Assembly (NCBI RefSeq): GCF_004137795.1
Contig: NZ_NWTM01000001.1
Location: forward strand, 2,407,229-2,471,228
Origin: Pectobacterium zantedeschiae
Lineage (GTDB): Bacteria; Pseudomonadota; Gammaproteobacteria; Enterobacterales; Enterobacteriaceae
DNA: 64,000 nucleotides
Direction of reading: 5' to 3'
Position numbers and translations under genes: made by a program. Each line of letters starts with the position of its first letter. Within the stretch, counting starts at the first letter, position 1. The notes beneath the pieces were generated by a model. The model made no database searches and was not told the origin of the DNA. It saw only the letters and a program-made list of their open reading frames with translations. Shown here piece after piece: positions 1 to 8,711 of this stretch.

Positions 1-458
1 TGAATATTCCAATGAGACGGCTGCGGGTGTCTATGCGGATTGTATTGAGGCTGGTTCAAGGAAAATTGGAGGTAGAGGGAAGATTGGGATTCTCGGAGTC
101 ACATATTTATGCAGGCTCAGAGACCGTTTCGTGCGCAACAATATCGCTATTCTCATGCTACCTCGTAGCACGCGCCCGACGCAGGGCGCTCAATCGCCGC
201 CGCCCTGCGAACCCTGGCTTCCGGCTAAATTATGTCGCTGCGCGATGCCATCGGTGTTCATGACCGCTAATCGAGCCACCAGTGACGCGTTCCCGACGCG
301 GCACTGGCTTTCGCGGCATCCATGCCGCTCACTCGGCGGTCACGCTTACCGCTGCATAATTTCTTATGCCGGATAACGGCCAACCCCCACTTACGCCCCT
401 GCATTATGTAAGAGACAGACCCGGCAAATGGGGCTACCAACACCAAACAGCAGATATC
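1..458. other. Left-edge region without a recognisable gene
   Basis: No gene family is recognised here. One plus-strand frame is open from base 2 to a stop at 374-376, so it could be the end of a gene cut by the window, but its arginine-, proline- and cysteine-rich translation looks like non-coding sequence after about position 130. Short inverted repeats are visible, including GCGCCC/GGGCGC around 172-189 and GCGGCAT/ATGCCGC around 313-328. This could be a dispersed intergenic repeat or gene debris. Downstream lies the 3' end of mltB, transcribed towards this region. Confidence 0.3.
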
Positions 459-1544
459 TTAGTAGCTCTGACCTTGACGTGCGCGGCCTACCGCTTCGCC
501 GAGCTGCCATACGGCCATCGCATAGTGCGTGCTGTGGTTGTAGCGCGTGATGGCGTAGAAGTTCGGCAAGCCGTACCAGTACTGATACCCCGTGCCGATA
601 TCCAACCGCAGCAGGCTGGCTTCACTGTATCCCGCTAGCGAATGCTGTGGCATCAACCCTGCGGCCTGAAGTTCAGTAAGCGAGTAGCGAGTATTAAAAC
701 CATTCGCGAGCAGCGGCGCCTGACCGTTTGCCTGTACCGCGACAGGCGCGCCCTTCACCCACCCGTGCGCTTTGAAATAATTGGCAACGCTACCAATTGC
801 GTCCACCGGATCCCACAGGTTGGTATGCCCATTGCCGTCGAAATCCACAGCGTAGTTCTTGAAGGATGAAGGCATAAACTGTCCATAACCCATCGCACCG
901 GCGTAAGAGCCGCGCAGGCTGAGTGGATCATTGCCTTCTTTACGCGCCATCAGCAGGAACGTTTCCAACTCGCCCGCAAAGTAGTCGGCACGTCGTGGGT
1001 AATCAAACGCCAGCGTTGCCAACGCATCAATGATGCGCGTTTTCCCCATCACTCTGCCCCAGCGGGTTTCTACGCCAATAATACCGACGATGATCTCAGG
1101 AGGAACACCGTAAATGTCCTGAGCACGCTGTAACGCATCCTGATATTGATTCCAGAACGCTACGCCATTCTGCACGTTATCTGGCGTAATAAACTGATTA
1201 CGATAGCGATTCCAGGCGCCGTTCGGCCCTGAAGGCGGGCGCGATGTCGGGGCTTGTTTATCCATCAGGCGAATCACCCAGTCCAGACTTTTTGCCTGTA
1301 CCAGCACATCATGCAATTGCTGACGGTTAAACCCATGCTCCAGTACCATTTTATCGACAAACCGCGCGGTGGCCGCATTAGTCGCAAAATCACCGCCTAG
1401 CGGGTGAACATTGTGTGCGGGTTCAAGCAAGAAGCCGCCTTTGAAAGGATTACCCGAAGGCACTTCTGCGGGAGGAGGAGCTGGCTGACTGCTACAAGCA
1501 GAGAGCAAAACGAGCAGAGGGAGAAAACGAACCAAATGACGCAT
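459..1544 (-). CDS. mltB: Membrane-bound lytic murein transglycosylase B
   Basis: This lipoprotein of the outer membrane cleaves peptidoglycan glycan strands non-hydrolytically, leaving 1,6-anhydromuramic acid ends. The 361 aa length equals E. coli MltB. A signal peptide with a lipobox (Leu-Ser-Ala-Cys, Cys17) is visible, followed by a Pro-rich linker. The catalytic glutamate sits in Gly-Val-Glu-Thr-Arg-Trp-Gly near residue 159, and a single EF-hand-like Asp-Phe-Asp-Gly-Asn-Gly loop, typical of Slt35/MltB, follows. It stands alone, ahead of yjdM on the same strand. Family assignment is secure. Confidence 0.95.
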   Translation of the reverse strand: MRHLVRFLPLLVLLSACSSQPAPPPAEVPSGNPFKGGFLLEPAHNVHPLGGDFATNAATARFVDKMVLEHGFNRQQLHDVLVQAKSLDWVIRLMDKQAPTSRPPSGPNGAWNRYRNQFITPDNVQNGVAFWNQYQDALQRAQDIYGVPPEIIVGIIGVETRWGRVMGKTRIIDALATLAFDYPRRADYFAGELETFLLMARKEGNDPLSLRGSYAGAMGYGQFMPSSFKNYAVDFDGNGHTNLWDPVDAIGSVANYFKAHGWVKGAPVAVQANGQAPLLANGFNTRYSLTELQAAGLMPQHSLAGYSEASLLRLDIGTGYQYWYGLPNFYAITRYNHSTHYAMAVWQLGEAVGRARQGQSY

Positions 1545-1625
1545 CAGATATCCGTATAGCCAGGTAAGAAATCAATATCAGCTATGGTAAAGGATTGTCT
1601 GATGTGAAAAAACCAGCCTGAAGTG

Positions 1626-1665
1626 AAAAAGTGCCGCGCGCCGACCGAATGGAAGAGCGGCGCAC
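1626..1665 (-). terminator. Probable Rho-independent terminator after yjdM
   Basis: Read on the minus strand, a G+C-rich hairpin with arms GCGGCGCAC and GTGCCGC (one bulge) is followed by five Ts. It lies just beyond the yjdM stop and ahead of mltB, so it would separate the two transcripts. Confidence 0.5.
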
Positions 1666-1680
1666 GCCATCACACCTAAA

Positions 1681-2022
1681 TCAGTTTTTCTTCACAAACT
1701 CGGATTTCAGCTTCATCGGGCCAAAACCGTCGATTTTACAATCAATGTTGTGATCGCCTTCTACCAGACGAATCCCTTTCACACGGGTGCCGATTTTCAG
1801 CGGCGTCGAGCTGCCTTTTACTTTCAGGTCTTTAATGACCGTTACCGTATCACCATCAGCCAACAGGTTGCCGTTGGCATCCTTTACCACTAAAACGTCA
1901 TCCTGCGCCGCCGCATCACCCGCCGCCGACCACTCATTTCCGCATTCAGGGCAATTGAGCATTTCACCCTCTTGCCAGGTGTATTCAGAACTGCATTTTG
2001 GACAATGAGGCAACTGTTGCAT
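1681..2022 (-). CDS. yjdM: Zinc-ribbon protein YjdM (PhnA family)
   Basis: A small cytosolic protein (113 aa) historically named PhnA because of its position next to the phn genes in E. coli; a role in phosphonate use is not established for this family. An N-terminal zinc ribbon is visible with Cys-Pro-Lys-Cys at residues 7-10 and Cys-Pro-Glu-Cys at 24-27, followed by the family's beta-rich C-terminal domain containing Asp-Gly-Asp-Thr-Val. No phn genes are nearby. It has its own probable terminator downstream and is not obviously in an operon. Confidence 0.9.
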   Translation of the reverse strand: MQQLPHCPKCSSEYTWQEGEMLNCPECGNEWSAAGDAAAQDDVLVVKDANGNLLADGDTVTVIKDLKVKGSSTPLKIGTRVKGIRLVEGDHNIDCKIDGFGPMKLKSEFVKKN

Positions 2023-2142
2023 GATAAACTCCTGAAAAATTCATAATAAAAAAGTAATAAATATCATTAGGTAACTACCATATTTTCGATATTTTACCCT
2101 TTTATGCACATTTTTGATAGTGAAGCAGCGTTTATCGTGGCT

Positions 2143-3765
2143 TTACTGCCCGTCAGACGTGGTTTCTCGCGTTGCCGCCAAAAACGCAATTAACGCCTCT
2201 TGCGTTAGTGCTTTGGAATACAGCCACCCCTGCGCATAGGCTACGCCGAGGCTTTTTAGGTAAGCTTCCTGAATAGGAGTCTCGACGCCTTCCGCAACAA
2301 TTTGCTGGTTAAGGCAATGCGCCATGCTGACGATATGGGACAGAACGATATCCGTGGGTGAATGGTTATTAATATGCCCGACAAAAGATTTATCAATTTT
2401 AAGCGTATTGGCTTTGACCCGTTCAAGATATGACAGCCCGGCATATCCAGTACCAAAATCATCAATGGCAACGTCAATACCTTTCTGCTGATACAGTTCC
2501 ACCATAAGCCCGGCTTTTTGTGGTTCGATCATTGATGATTCGGTTAGCTCGACATTAATATTCGCCCCTTCAAGATCGTGTGCAGCAATGTGCTCCACGA
2601 GATAATTGAAAATGGAAATATCTTCGAATTCTGCCGCTTCAAGATTGATGGAAACAAACATCTCGGGATCACTTTTCTTTAGTATGCAAGCCGTTTGTAA
2701 CGCTTGATCGATGACGTATAACGTCAGTGCTTTCATCAATCCCACTTGACGAAGCATTGGTATAAAAGAGTCCGGCATAACTAAGCGGCCGTCAGAATGA
2801 CGCCATCGTATTAGCGCTTCACACCCCACAACCTGAGCCGTATTCAGTTCAATAATCGGCTGATAATGTAATTCAAACTCTTTTTGTCTCAGAGCCTGAT
2901 TAAAAACATAACTCGGTCTCTGAATCGCCAGCGACTTTCTGGAAATAATTGTGGACAGCAGCAGGGAAAGTAGCAGAAAGACAGGCAGTGAATAGAAAAA
3001 TTGCCGGATATAAAGCAGCGAATCGATCGGCTTAACCGCACTCACCGCCAACGCCAAATCGCTGCCCGGTAACACCTTCGTGACATAATAATTATTACCA
3101 ATATAAAATCTATCGGCTCGATTTCCTCCCGTTCTCAGGCGGGAAAAAACGTCATCACTCATCGAGCCAGAAAGAATAACCCGCACCTCTTGTTTATTTT
3201 TCTCTAATAGGGCGTATTTGATATTGTAGCTGTAGGAAGGGACATCCAAAAATGAACGTGGGTTGAGCACAACAAAATGGCGCGCTGATCCAATATAAAC
3301 CATCCCCTTTTTCTTGTTCAGCAGGCTCCCAACTTTAAACCAGAGATGATACTTACCTTTGTAAGAGAAATTCGACGCAGCAAGAAAAGACGCATTGACA
3401 TCACCCAGCATGGCAGAACAACTGACATAGTTACCATCAAAATAGGCGATGTCCTGAATATAATCATTGTCGTAAGTCGTTTTTCTCAATAGATCTAAAT
3501 GCGAGTTGTCACAATAGGCTGCGAAATTGTTTTCCAACAAATCCAATACCGACGTCGCTTGCCCCATGATTTCTTCAGCGTGTTTCAGCGTCGCATTAGA
3601 GAAGTTATCCACATTGTCTTCAAATTCCCGCATCGTGATGGTTGAATAAACCACAAGCGTCAACGCAAAAAGCGAAATCAGAATAAAAAATAGGCAGAGG
3701 GATAATAAGAAAAAACCTTTCTTAAAATAGAGCGTTTGAAAATAGGCTAACAGGTTTTTGCTCAT
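2143..3765 (-). CDS. CSS-motif/EAL cyclic-di-GMP phosphodiesterase, membrane bound
   Basis: Probable c-di-GMP phosphodiesterase anchored in the inner membrane. The order of parts is TM helix (about 17-40), periplasmic CSS-type sensing domain (about 41-253), second TM helix (about 254-276), then an EAL domain to the C-terminus (540 aa). Catalytic signatures are complete: Glu-Ala-Leu at 316-318, Glu-Leu-Thr-Glu at 406-409, Asp-Asp-Phe-Gly-Thr-Gly at 435-440, Lys-Ile-Asp-Lys near 456 and Glu-Gly-Val-Glu-Thr near 492. Hydrolysis is therefore likely. The periplasmic motif reads Cys-Ser-Ala (116-118) rather than Cys-Ser-Ser, with a partner Cys at 85. In the E. coli relatives such cysteines control activity through a disulfide. 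It is monocistronic; which paralogue it matches cannot be decided here. Confidence 0.88.
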   Translation of the reverse strand: MSKNLLAYFQTLYFKKGFFLLSLCLFFILISLFALTLVVYSTITMREFEDNVDNFSNATLKHAEEIMGQATSVLDLLENNFAAYCDNSHLDLLRKTTYDNDYIQDIAYFDGNYVSCSAMLGDVNASFLAASNFSYKGKYHLWFKVGSLLNKKKGMVYIGSARHFVVLNPRSFLDVPSYSYNIKYALLEKNKQEVRVILSGSMSDDVFSRLRTGGNRADRFYIGNNYYVTKVLPGSDLALAVSAVKPIDSLLYIRQFFYSLPVFLLLSLLLSTIISRKSLAIQRPSYVFNQALRQKEFELHYQPIIELNTAQVVGCEALIRWRHSDGRLVMPDSFIPMLRQVGLMKALTLYVIDQALQTACILKKSDPEMFVSINLEAAEFEDISIFNYLVEHIAAHDLEGANINVELTESSMIEPQKAGLMVELYQQKGIDVAIDDFGTGYAGLSYLERVKANTLKIDKSFVGHINNHSPTDIVLSHIVSMAHCLNQQIVAEGVETPIQEAYLKSLGVAYAQGWLYSKALTQEALIAFLAATRETTSDGQ

Positions 3766-4242
3766 AGGGAGGGCGACGTATAATCATCACGAGAAATCCA
3801 ACATAGCACATAACCCTTCCCCGCAATGTATGGATATCCTAAATAATTATGATTTTAATCTGCTGACAACCACTTGCTACAGGAGCACTGCCACACAGCG
3901 ATGACACATTTATTCTCTTCAAAAACAGAATGTTGCCTTACGCTTCTTTTGTCGTGACGGTTTCACCCGATGATTTAATTGTAATGAAAACCATTATCAT
4001 ATTAACATGGCACCTTATTACTGTTTTTTGGCCACCGTTAGCTGTTTTTATGTCTGATTTCCCTCCTTTTTCTCTGTTGGTTTGGCGCTCATATTGCTAT
4101 CAGAGCCATACTGGTGCGAACAATCCCTCACGAATAAAAACAGTTGAGCAGGCTACCCCGTGTTTTCTACATTCAGGGGACGACGCCCCTATCTTTCCCT
4201 TCGCTGGGTAAAAACTCAGCTTAACTATTATGGAGTTACGCT
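3766..4242. other. Spacer and long leader between the EAL gene and fecB
   Basis: About 475 bases without a convincing gene. It holds the promoter side of the divergent EAL gene, a good Fur box at 3980-3998, and roughly 240 bases of leader ahead of fecB. A short hairpin (AGGGG/CCCCT) lies around 4176-4191, too weak to call a terminator. An open frame at 3930-4211 has no ribosome-binding site or family resemblance. Confidence 0.5.
3980..3998. promoter_or_regulatory. Fur box upstream of fecBCDE
   Basis: The 19-bp site matches the classical Fur consensus GATAATGATAATCATTATC at 15 of 19 positions, with both ATGA/CATTATC halves clear. It lies 245 bases before the fecB start, next to a plausible promoter, so the transporter is probably repressed by Fe-Fur. 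Binding itself is an inference. Confidence 0.75.
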
Positions 4243-5157
4243 ATGTTTGCTCTGATTCGCGTTGCCCTGATTGCAACGCTTTGCCTCTTCGGATTAGGTC
4301 GCGCCAACGCCGTAACCGTGCAGGATGAACAGGGTTCCTTTACGCTCGACACGCCGCCTCAGCGCATTGTGGTACTGGAGCTCTCTTTTGCTGATGCGCT
4401 GGCCGCGATAGACGTCAGCCCAGTCGGCATCGCCGATGACAACGATCCAGACCGGATCCTGGCGGAAGTCCGTGAACACCTTAAACCGTGGCACTCCGTG
4501 GGAACGCGCGCGCAGCCGAGCCTGGAAGCCATCAGCGCCCTGAAACCTGATTTGATTATCGCCGACAGTAGTCGCCATAGCGGTATTTACACGGCGCTGA
4601 AGGCTATCGCTCCGGTACTGCTGCTGAAATCACGCAACGAAACTTATGAAGAAAACCTGCATTCGGCGGAGATCATCGGCAAAGTGTTGGGGAAAGACAA
4701 CGAGATGCAGGCTCGTCTTACCCAGCATCGTGAGACAATGAAAGCCTATGCAGCCCAGCTTCCCAAGGGGACAAGCGTCGCCTTCGGCACCTCGCGCGAA
4801 CAGCAGTTTAACCTGTACTCCAACGAGGCCTACACCGGTAGCGTGCTGGTTGCTCTAGGCCTGAGCGTGCCGAAGCCCATCAACAATGCGCCCATGGCCT
4901 CCATCAATCTGGAACAGCTGTTGGCGATTAATCCACAGTGGCTGATTGTGACGCACTACCGTGAAGAAAGTATTGTGAAACGCTGGCAGCAGGATGCGCT
5001 CTGGAACATGCTGGAAGCACAGCAAAAACAGCAGATTGCCGCCGTAGACAGTAATGCCTGGGCGCGGATGCGCGGTATCTTTGCAGCGGAACGCATCGGC
5101 AGCGATACGGTGAAGATTTTTAAACATCAACCCGTTAGCATCAGCAGCGAGCAATGA
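4243..5157 (+). CDS. fecB: Ferric-citrate ABC transporter, periplasmic binding protein FecB
   Basis: Periplasmic binding protein that passes ferric citrate to the FecCD permease. The protein (304 aa) starts with a cleavable signal peptide (about residues 1-23, ending Ala-Asn-Ala) and is very close to E. coli FecB throughout, including the segments Val-Val-Leu-Glu-Leu-Ser-Phe-Ala, Gly-Thr-Ser-Arg-Glu-Gln-Gln-Phe and Trp-Ala-Arg-Met-Arg-Gly. The stop overlaps the fecC start by four bases (ATGA), indicating translational coupling. A Fur box precedes the operon. There is no fecA receptor gene upstream, unlike E. coli, so the ligand could also be another ferric citrate-like chelate. Confidence 0.92.
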   Translation: MFALIRVALIATLCLFGLGRANAVTVQDEQGSFTLDTPPQRIVVLELSFADALAAIDVSPVGIADDNDPDRILAEVREHLKPWHSVGTRAQPSLEAISALKPDLIIADSSRHSGIYTALKAIAPVLLLKSRNETYEENLHSAEIIGKVLGKDNEMQARLTQHRETMKAYAAQLPKGTSVAFGTSREQQFNLYSNEAYTGSVLVALGLSVPKPINNAPMASINLEQLLAINPQWLIVTHYREESIVKRWQQDALWNMLEAQQKQQIAAVDSNAWARMRGIFAAERIGSDTVKIFKHQPVSISSEQ

Positions 5158-6149
5158 GGAAAAATTTCCATCCGTTCTGGCGTTGGGGGTTACCAATAAC
5201 GGTGCTGTTGGGCGTATTCTGGCTCAGCTTGTTCTGTTATTCGGCAATCCCCATCCCCGCGTTGGGTGCCATCAAAGCGCTGATAACGGGATCGCCGTCT
5301 TCGCTACCGGAAGCACTGGTGCTCAACCTGCGCCTGCCACGCAGTCTGGTTGCCATACTGATCGGCGCCAGTCTGGCCCTGTCCGGCGCTTTGCTTCAAA
5401 CCTTGACCCATAATCCGCTGGCTTCTCCTTCTCTGCTCGGCATCAACAGTGGCGCAGCGCTGGCGATGGCACTAACCAGCGCCTTCACGTCTTCACTCTC
5501 TGGCTACCCTATTGCCTTTGTTGCCGCCTGCGGCGGTGGCCTGTGCTGGCTTATCGTGATGGCTGCGGGAGGCGGCTGGCGCCAAACACTCGATCGTAAT
5601 CGCCTTATTCTGGCGGGTGTCGCGCTTTCGGCCCTGTGTATGGCCTTAACTCGCATCACGTTGCTGCTGGCGGAAGATCACGCCTATGGCATTTTTTACT
5701 GGCTGGCGGGTGGCGTATCACACGCACGTTGGGTGGAGTTCTGGCAGCTTTTCCCCTTTGTCATCATCGTCACTCCGGTTGTCCTGCTAATGGCAAACCA
5801 GCTAAATCTGTTGAATATCGGTGACGTAAGCGCCCATACGCTGGGCGTCAACTTGGGTCGCCTGCGCCTGATCTTGAATCTGGCAGTGCTGATACTAGTG
5901 GGTGCCTGCGTGAGCGTGGCGGGACCGGTAGCGTTTATCGGTCTGTTAATACCGCACCTGGCACGTTTCTGGGCAGGTTACGACCAAAGAAAGATGCTCC
6001 CGATGAGTATGCTGATGGGGGCGACGTTTATGTTACTAGCCGATCTGCTTGCCCGCGCGTTGGCCTGGCCGGGCGAACTACCTGCCGGAGCGGTATTGGC
6101 ACTGATCGGTGCTCCCTGTTTCGTCTGGCTCGCAAGGAGACGAGGATAA
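5154..6149 (+). CDS. fecC: Ferric-citrate ABC transporter permease FecC
   Basis: One half of the inner-membrane channel for ferric citrate, of the FecCD/BtuC permease family (331 aa, mostly hydrophobic, about ten helices expected). Family segments are visible: Asn-Leu-Arg-Leu-Pro-Arg-Ser, Thr-His-Asn-Pro-Leu-Ala-Ser-Pro near residues 85-92 and Gly-Pro-Val-Ala-Phe-Ile-Gly-Leu with Pro-His near the end. The ATG at 5154 overlaps the fecB stop, and the TAA shares one base with the fecD start, so the operon is tightly coupled. It works with FecD as a heterodimer. Confidence 0.92.
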   Translation: MRKNFHPFWRWGLPITVLLGVFWLSLFCYSAIPIPALGAIKALITGSPSSLPEALVLNLRLPRSLVAILIGASLALSGALLQTLTHNPLASPSLLGINSGAALAMALTSAFTSSLSGYPIAFVAACGGGLCWLIVMAAGGGWRQTLDRNRLILAGVALSALCMALTRITLLLAEDHAYGIFYWLAGGVSHARWVEFWQLFPFVIIVTPVVLLMANQLNLLNIGDVSAHTLGVNLGRLRLILNLAVLILVGACVSVAGPVAFIGLLIPHLARFWAGYDQRKMLPMSMLMGATFMLLADLLARALAWPGELPAGAVLALIGAPCFVWLARRRG

Positions 6150-7108
6150 TGCGCCCCGTCACTGTGTTCATCTCGATTACACTGCTGTTACTCATCACCA
6201 GCGTTCTGTCGCTGCGTATGGGAGCGATTCCGCTACCGTGGTCGGCGTTGATGAGCGGTTGGCACAACGCCAACGAACATCATTACGTACTGACGCAATA
6301 CCGCTTGCCCCGCGTTCTACTGGCACTGTTCGTCGGCGCTGCGCTGGCGATTTCTGGCGTATTGGTTCAGGGGATTATACGTAACCCACTTGCCTCGCCG
6401 GATATTCTCGGCGTAAACCACGCGGCGAGTTTGGCAACCGTCAGCGCACTCATGCTGATGCCTTCATTACCCGTAATCTGGTTGCCGCTCCTTGCATTCA
6501 TCGGCGGCATCACCGGGCTGCTGCTACTGCGACTTATCGCGGGAACGTCGTCCCCAATGCGTCTGGCACTCATCGGGATAGCGCTATCAGCCACCTGGGC
6601 AAGCATCACTGATTACCTGATCCTCTCCCGACCGCAAGATGTCAACAATGCGTTGTTGTGGCTGACGGGAAGCCTATGGGGACGTGACTGGTCATTCGTC
6701 TTGGTCGCGCTGCCTGTCCTCTGCGTACTAATTCCGCTCAGCCTGCGTTTTTGCCGCGATCTGGATTTATTGGCGCTGGGCGACGATCGCGCCAGTACAC
6801 TCGGCGTCAACATCGGACGCATTCAGTTCTGGGGATTGGCGCTCGCCGTGGCACTCGCTGCAACCAGCGTTGCCGTCTGCGGGCCTATCGGCTTTATCAG
6901 CCTCGTTGTGCCGCATCTGATTCGTCACCTTGTCGGAGGACGGCATCGCTGGCTTCTTCCTGCTTCTGCCGTTGCTGGTGCACTAGTGCTATTACTTGCC
7001 GATCTGCTGGCACGTACACTGAACCCACCAATGGAATTACCCGCAGGAGTGCTCACTGCTATTATCGGTGCGCCCTGGTTTTTCTGGCTTCTCGTGAGAA
7101 TGCGCTAA
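6149..7108 (+). CDS. fecD: Ferric-citrate ABC transporter permease FecD
   Basis: Second permease subunit of the ferric-citrate importer (319 aa). It is paralogous to FecC: the same Arg-Leu-Pro-Arg, Arg-Asn-Pro-Leu-Ala-Ser-Pro-Asp-Ile-Leu-Gly and Gly-Pro-Ile-Gly-Phe-Ile-Ser-Leu-Val-Val-Pro-His segments are present. It is predicted to lie in the inner membrane. The start ATG overlaps the fecC stop by one base and fecE begins directly at the next base after its stop, so FecC, FecD and FecE are made as a unit. Confidence 0.92.
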   Translation: MRPVTVFISITLLLLITSVLSLRMGAIPLPWSALMSGWHNANEHHYVLTQYRLPRVLLALFVGAALAISGVLVQGIIRNPLASPDILGVNHAASLATVSALMLMPSLPVIWLPLLAFIGGITGLLLLRLIAGTSSPMRLALIGIALSATWASITDYLILSRPQDVNNALLWLTGSLWGRDWSFVLVALPVLCVLIPLSLRFCRDLDLLALGDDRASTLGVNIGRIQFWGLALAVALAATSVAVCGPIGFISLVVPHLIRHLVGGRHRWLLPASAVAGALVLLLADLLARTLNPPMELPAGVLTAIIGAPWFFWLLVRMR

Positions 7109-7876
7109 ATGGAACTAACAACACAAAACCTGACGGCAGGTTATGGCGAAAAGCGGATTCTTGACGGCCTATCGCTTTCACTGCCTGCGGGAAAAATTAC
7201 CGCCCTGCTCGGCCCTAACGGCTGTGGAAAATCAACGCTGCTGAAGTGTTTCGCCAAGCTGCTTACTCCAGAGTCCGGTGCTATTCAGCTCAACGGCAAA
7301 CCGCTATCTACTTTCTCTGCACGACAACTTTCACGTCATCTGGCGCTGTTGCCACAGCATCATTTGACGCCAGAAGGGATTACCGTGCGTGATATGGTGG
7401 CCTACGGACGCAGCCCTTGGCTATCGCTGTGGGGACGGTTATCACAGGACGATCGCCAGCGCGTGCAGCTCGCGATGGAGAAAACGCACATCGTCGACCT
7501 CGCCGACAAACGCTTGACCGATTTGTCCGGTGGGCAACGTCAGCGGGCATTTCTGGCGATGCTGCTGGCGCAGGATACCCCCGTTGTGCTGCTCGACGAA
7601 CCGACGACTTACCTCGATATCAATCATCAAGTGGAGCTGATGAAGCTGCTGCGCGAACTGAATCAGGCTGAAAAAACGGTGGTGACTGTCCTGCACGATC
7701 TGAACCAGGCCAGCCGCTACTGCGATCATTTGGTGATGCTGGCGGGTGGGCGCGTAATGGCGCAGGGGTCACCGCACGAGGTCATGAAGCCTGAATTACT
7801 ACAACAGGTGTTCAGCATTGATGCAGAGATCCACGCCGACCCCGTATCAGGCCAGCCGATGTGTGTCGTGCGGTGA
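7109..7876 (+). CDS. fecE: Ferric-citrate ABC transporter ATPase FecE
   Basis: Cytoplasmic ATPase that powers FecBCD-mediated uptake (255 aa, the E. coli length). All ABC signatures are visible: Walker A Gly-Pro-Asn-Gly-Cys-Gly-Lys-Ser-Thr near residues 34-42, the ABC signature Leu-Ser-Gly-Gly-Gln-Arg-Gln-Arg, Walker B Val-Val-Leu-Leu-Asp-Glu-Pro, a D-loop and the switch histidine in Val-Leu-His-Asp-Leu-Asn. It is the last gene of the fecBCDE operon; no strong terminator is visible after it. Confidence 0.93.
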   Translation: MELTTQNLTAGYGEKRILDGLSLSLPAGKITALLGPNGCGKSTLLKCFAKLLTPESGAIQLNGKPLSTFSARQLSRHLALLPQHHLTPEGITVRDMVAYGRSPWLSLWGRLSQDDRQRVQLAMEKTHIVDLADKRLTDLSGGQRQRAFLAMLLAQDTPVVLLDEPTTYLDINHQVELMKLLRELNQAEKTVVTVLHDLNQASRYCDHLVMLAGGRVMAQGSPHEVMKPELLQQVFSIDAEIHADPVSGQPMCVVR

Positions 7877-7984
7877 GCATGGGTCGTGCTCCTATCCACC
7901 GTCGATAGGCACACCTACCTCATAAAAATATTTATACCCCTACAAAAATAGCCTTGTTGGCCGCGAGCCATCGGAATCGCTACT

Positions 7985-8018
7985 CTACGTGTATTAACGT
8001 GGAATCTACTACACGTAG
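7985..8018. promoter_or_regulatory. Inverted repeat upstream of the GST gene, possible operator
   Basis: Two perfect 9-bp arms, CTACGTGTA at 7985-7993 and TACACGTAG at 8010-8018, are separated by 16 bases and lie 56 bases before the GST start. The spacing places the half-sites about 2.4 helical turns apart, as expected for a dimeric repressor or activator. No regulator gene is adjacent, so its binding protein is unknown. Confidence 0.4.
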
Positions 8019-8073
8019 TGGGAACAACATCCTAGCGATTAGCTCAAACCATCAGAATTTAAGGAAGAGTTGT

Positions 8074-8703
8074 ATGGGACTAAAATTACACCATCTTAAC
8101 GATTCACGTTCTGTTCGTATCCTCTGGCTGCTTGAAGAAGCCGGAATACCTTATGAACTTGTCAGATATCAGCGAGATGAAAAAACGCATCTGGCCCCAG
8201 CATCACTGAAAGCGATACATCCTTTAGGTAAATCACCATTAATTGAAGAGGATGGAAAAATCATCGCAGAATCTGGGGCGATTGTTGAATACCTGATCAA
8301 TCGTTACGCACAACACTTAGCCCCAGATGCAAACACAGCCGAATACATTGATTATCTTCAGTGGGTACACTTTGCAGAAAGCTCCGCCATGTTACCGGTT
8401 TTACTAAAGATTTTTGGCGAGTTTGAAAAGAATACCGGTACCACACTGAATTTCCTTGAGGGTTACGCTGACAACGAATTCGATAAAGTCTTTTCGTTTT
8501 TAGATGACACGCTGTCTTCGAGAGAATTTATCGTGGGGGATACATTAACTGGCGCAGATATTATGCTGGGTTTCGTTATTCATACCGTTATAGAACGGCT
8601 CGTTCCTGCTGAACGTTTTCCTAATATTCAACGCTATTCACAGCGGCTGAAAAACCTTCCCAGCTGGCGGAAAGTTCAGAATATTGAAGCAAGCGCAGAA
8701 TAA
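8074..8703 (+). CDS. Glutathione S-transferase family protein
   Basis: Cytosolic glutathione S-transferase-like protein of 209 aa; substrate unknown. The N-terminal thioredoxin-like fold starts directly (residues 1-80) with a Ser-Arg-Ser-Val-Arg segment at the usual catalytic Ser/Tyr position, a cis-Pro in Gly-Lys-Ser-Pro-Leu-Ile, and the glutathione-binding Glu-Ser-Gly-Ala-Ile. An all-helical C-terminal domain follows, with the conserved Thr-Gly-Ala-Asp N-capping box. The start at 8074 is chosen because it follows AAGGAAGAG at the right distance and matches the family N-terminus; an upstream ATG at 7954 in the same frame would add an unrelated tail. It is monocistronic with its own terminator. 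Confidence 0.88.
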   Translation: MGLKLHHLNDSRSVRILWLLEEAGIPYELVRYQRDEKTHLAPASLKAIHPLGKSPLIEEDGKIIAESGAIVEYLINRYAQHLAPDANTAEYIDYLQWVHFAESSAMLPVLLKIFGEFEKNTGTTLNFLEGYADNEFDKVFSFLDDTLSSREFIVGDTLTGADIMLGFVIHTVIERLVPAERFPNIQRYSQRLKNLPSWRKVQNIEASAE

Positions 8704-8711
8704 GGAATAAA

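Noticed and set aside
3930-4211. 93-codon plus-strand frame upstream of fecB
   Set aside because: It covers the Fur box and leader, has no ribosome-binding site and no family resemblance.
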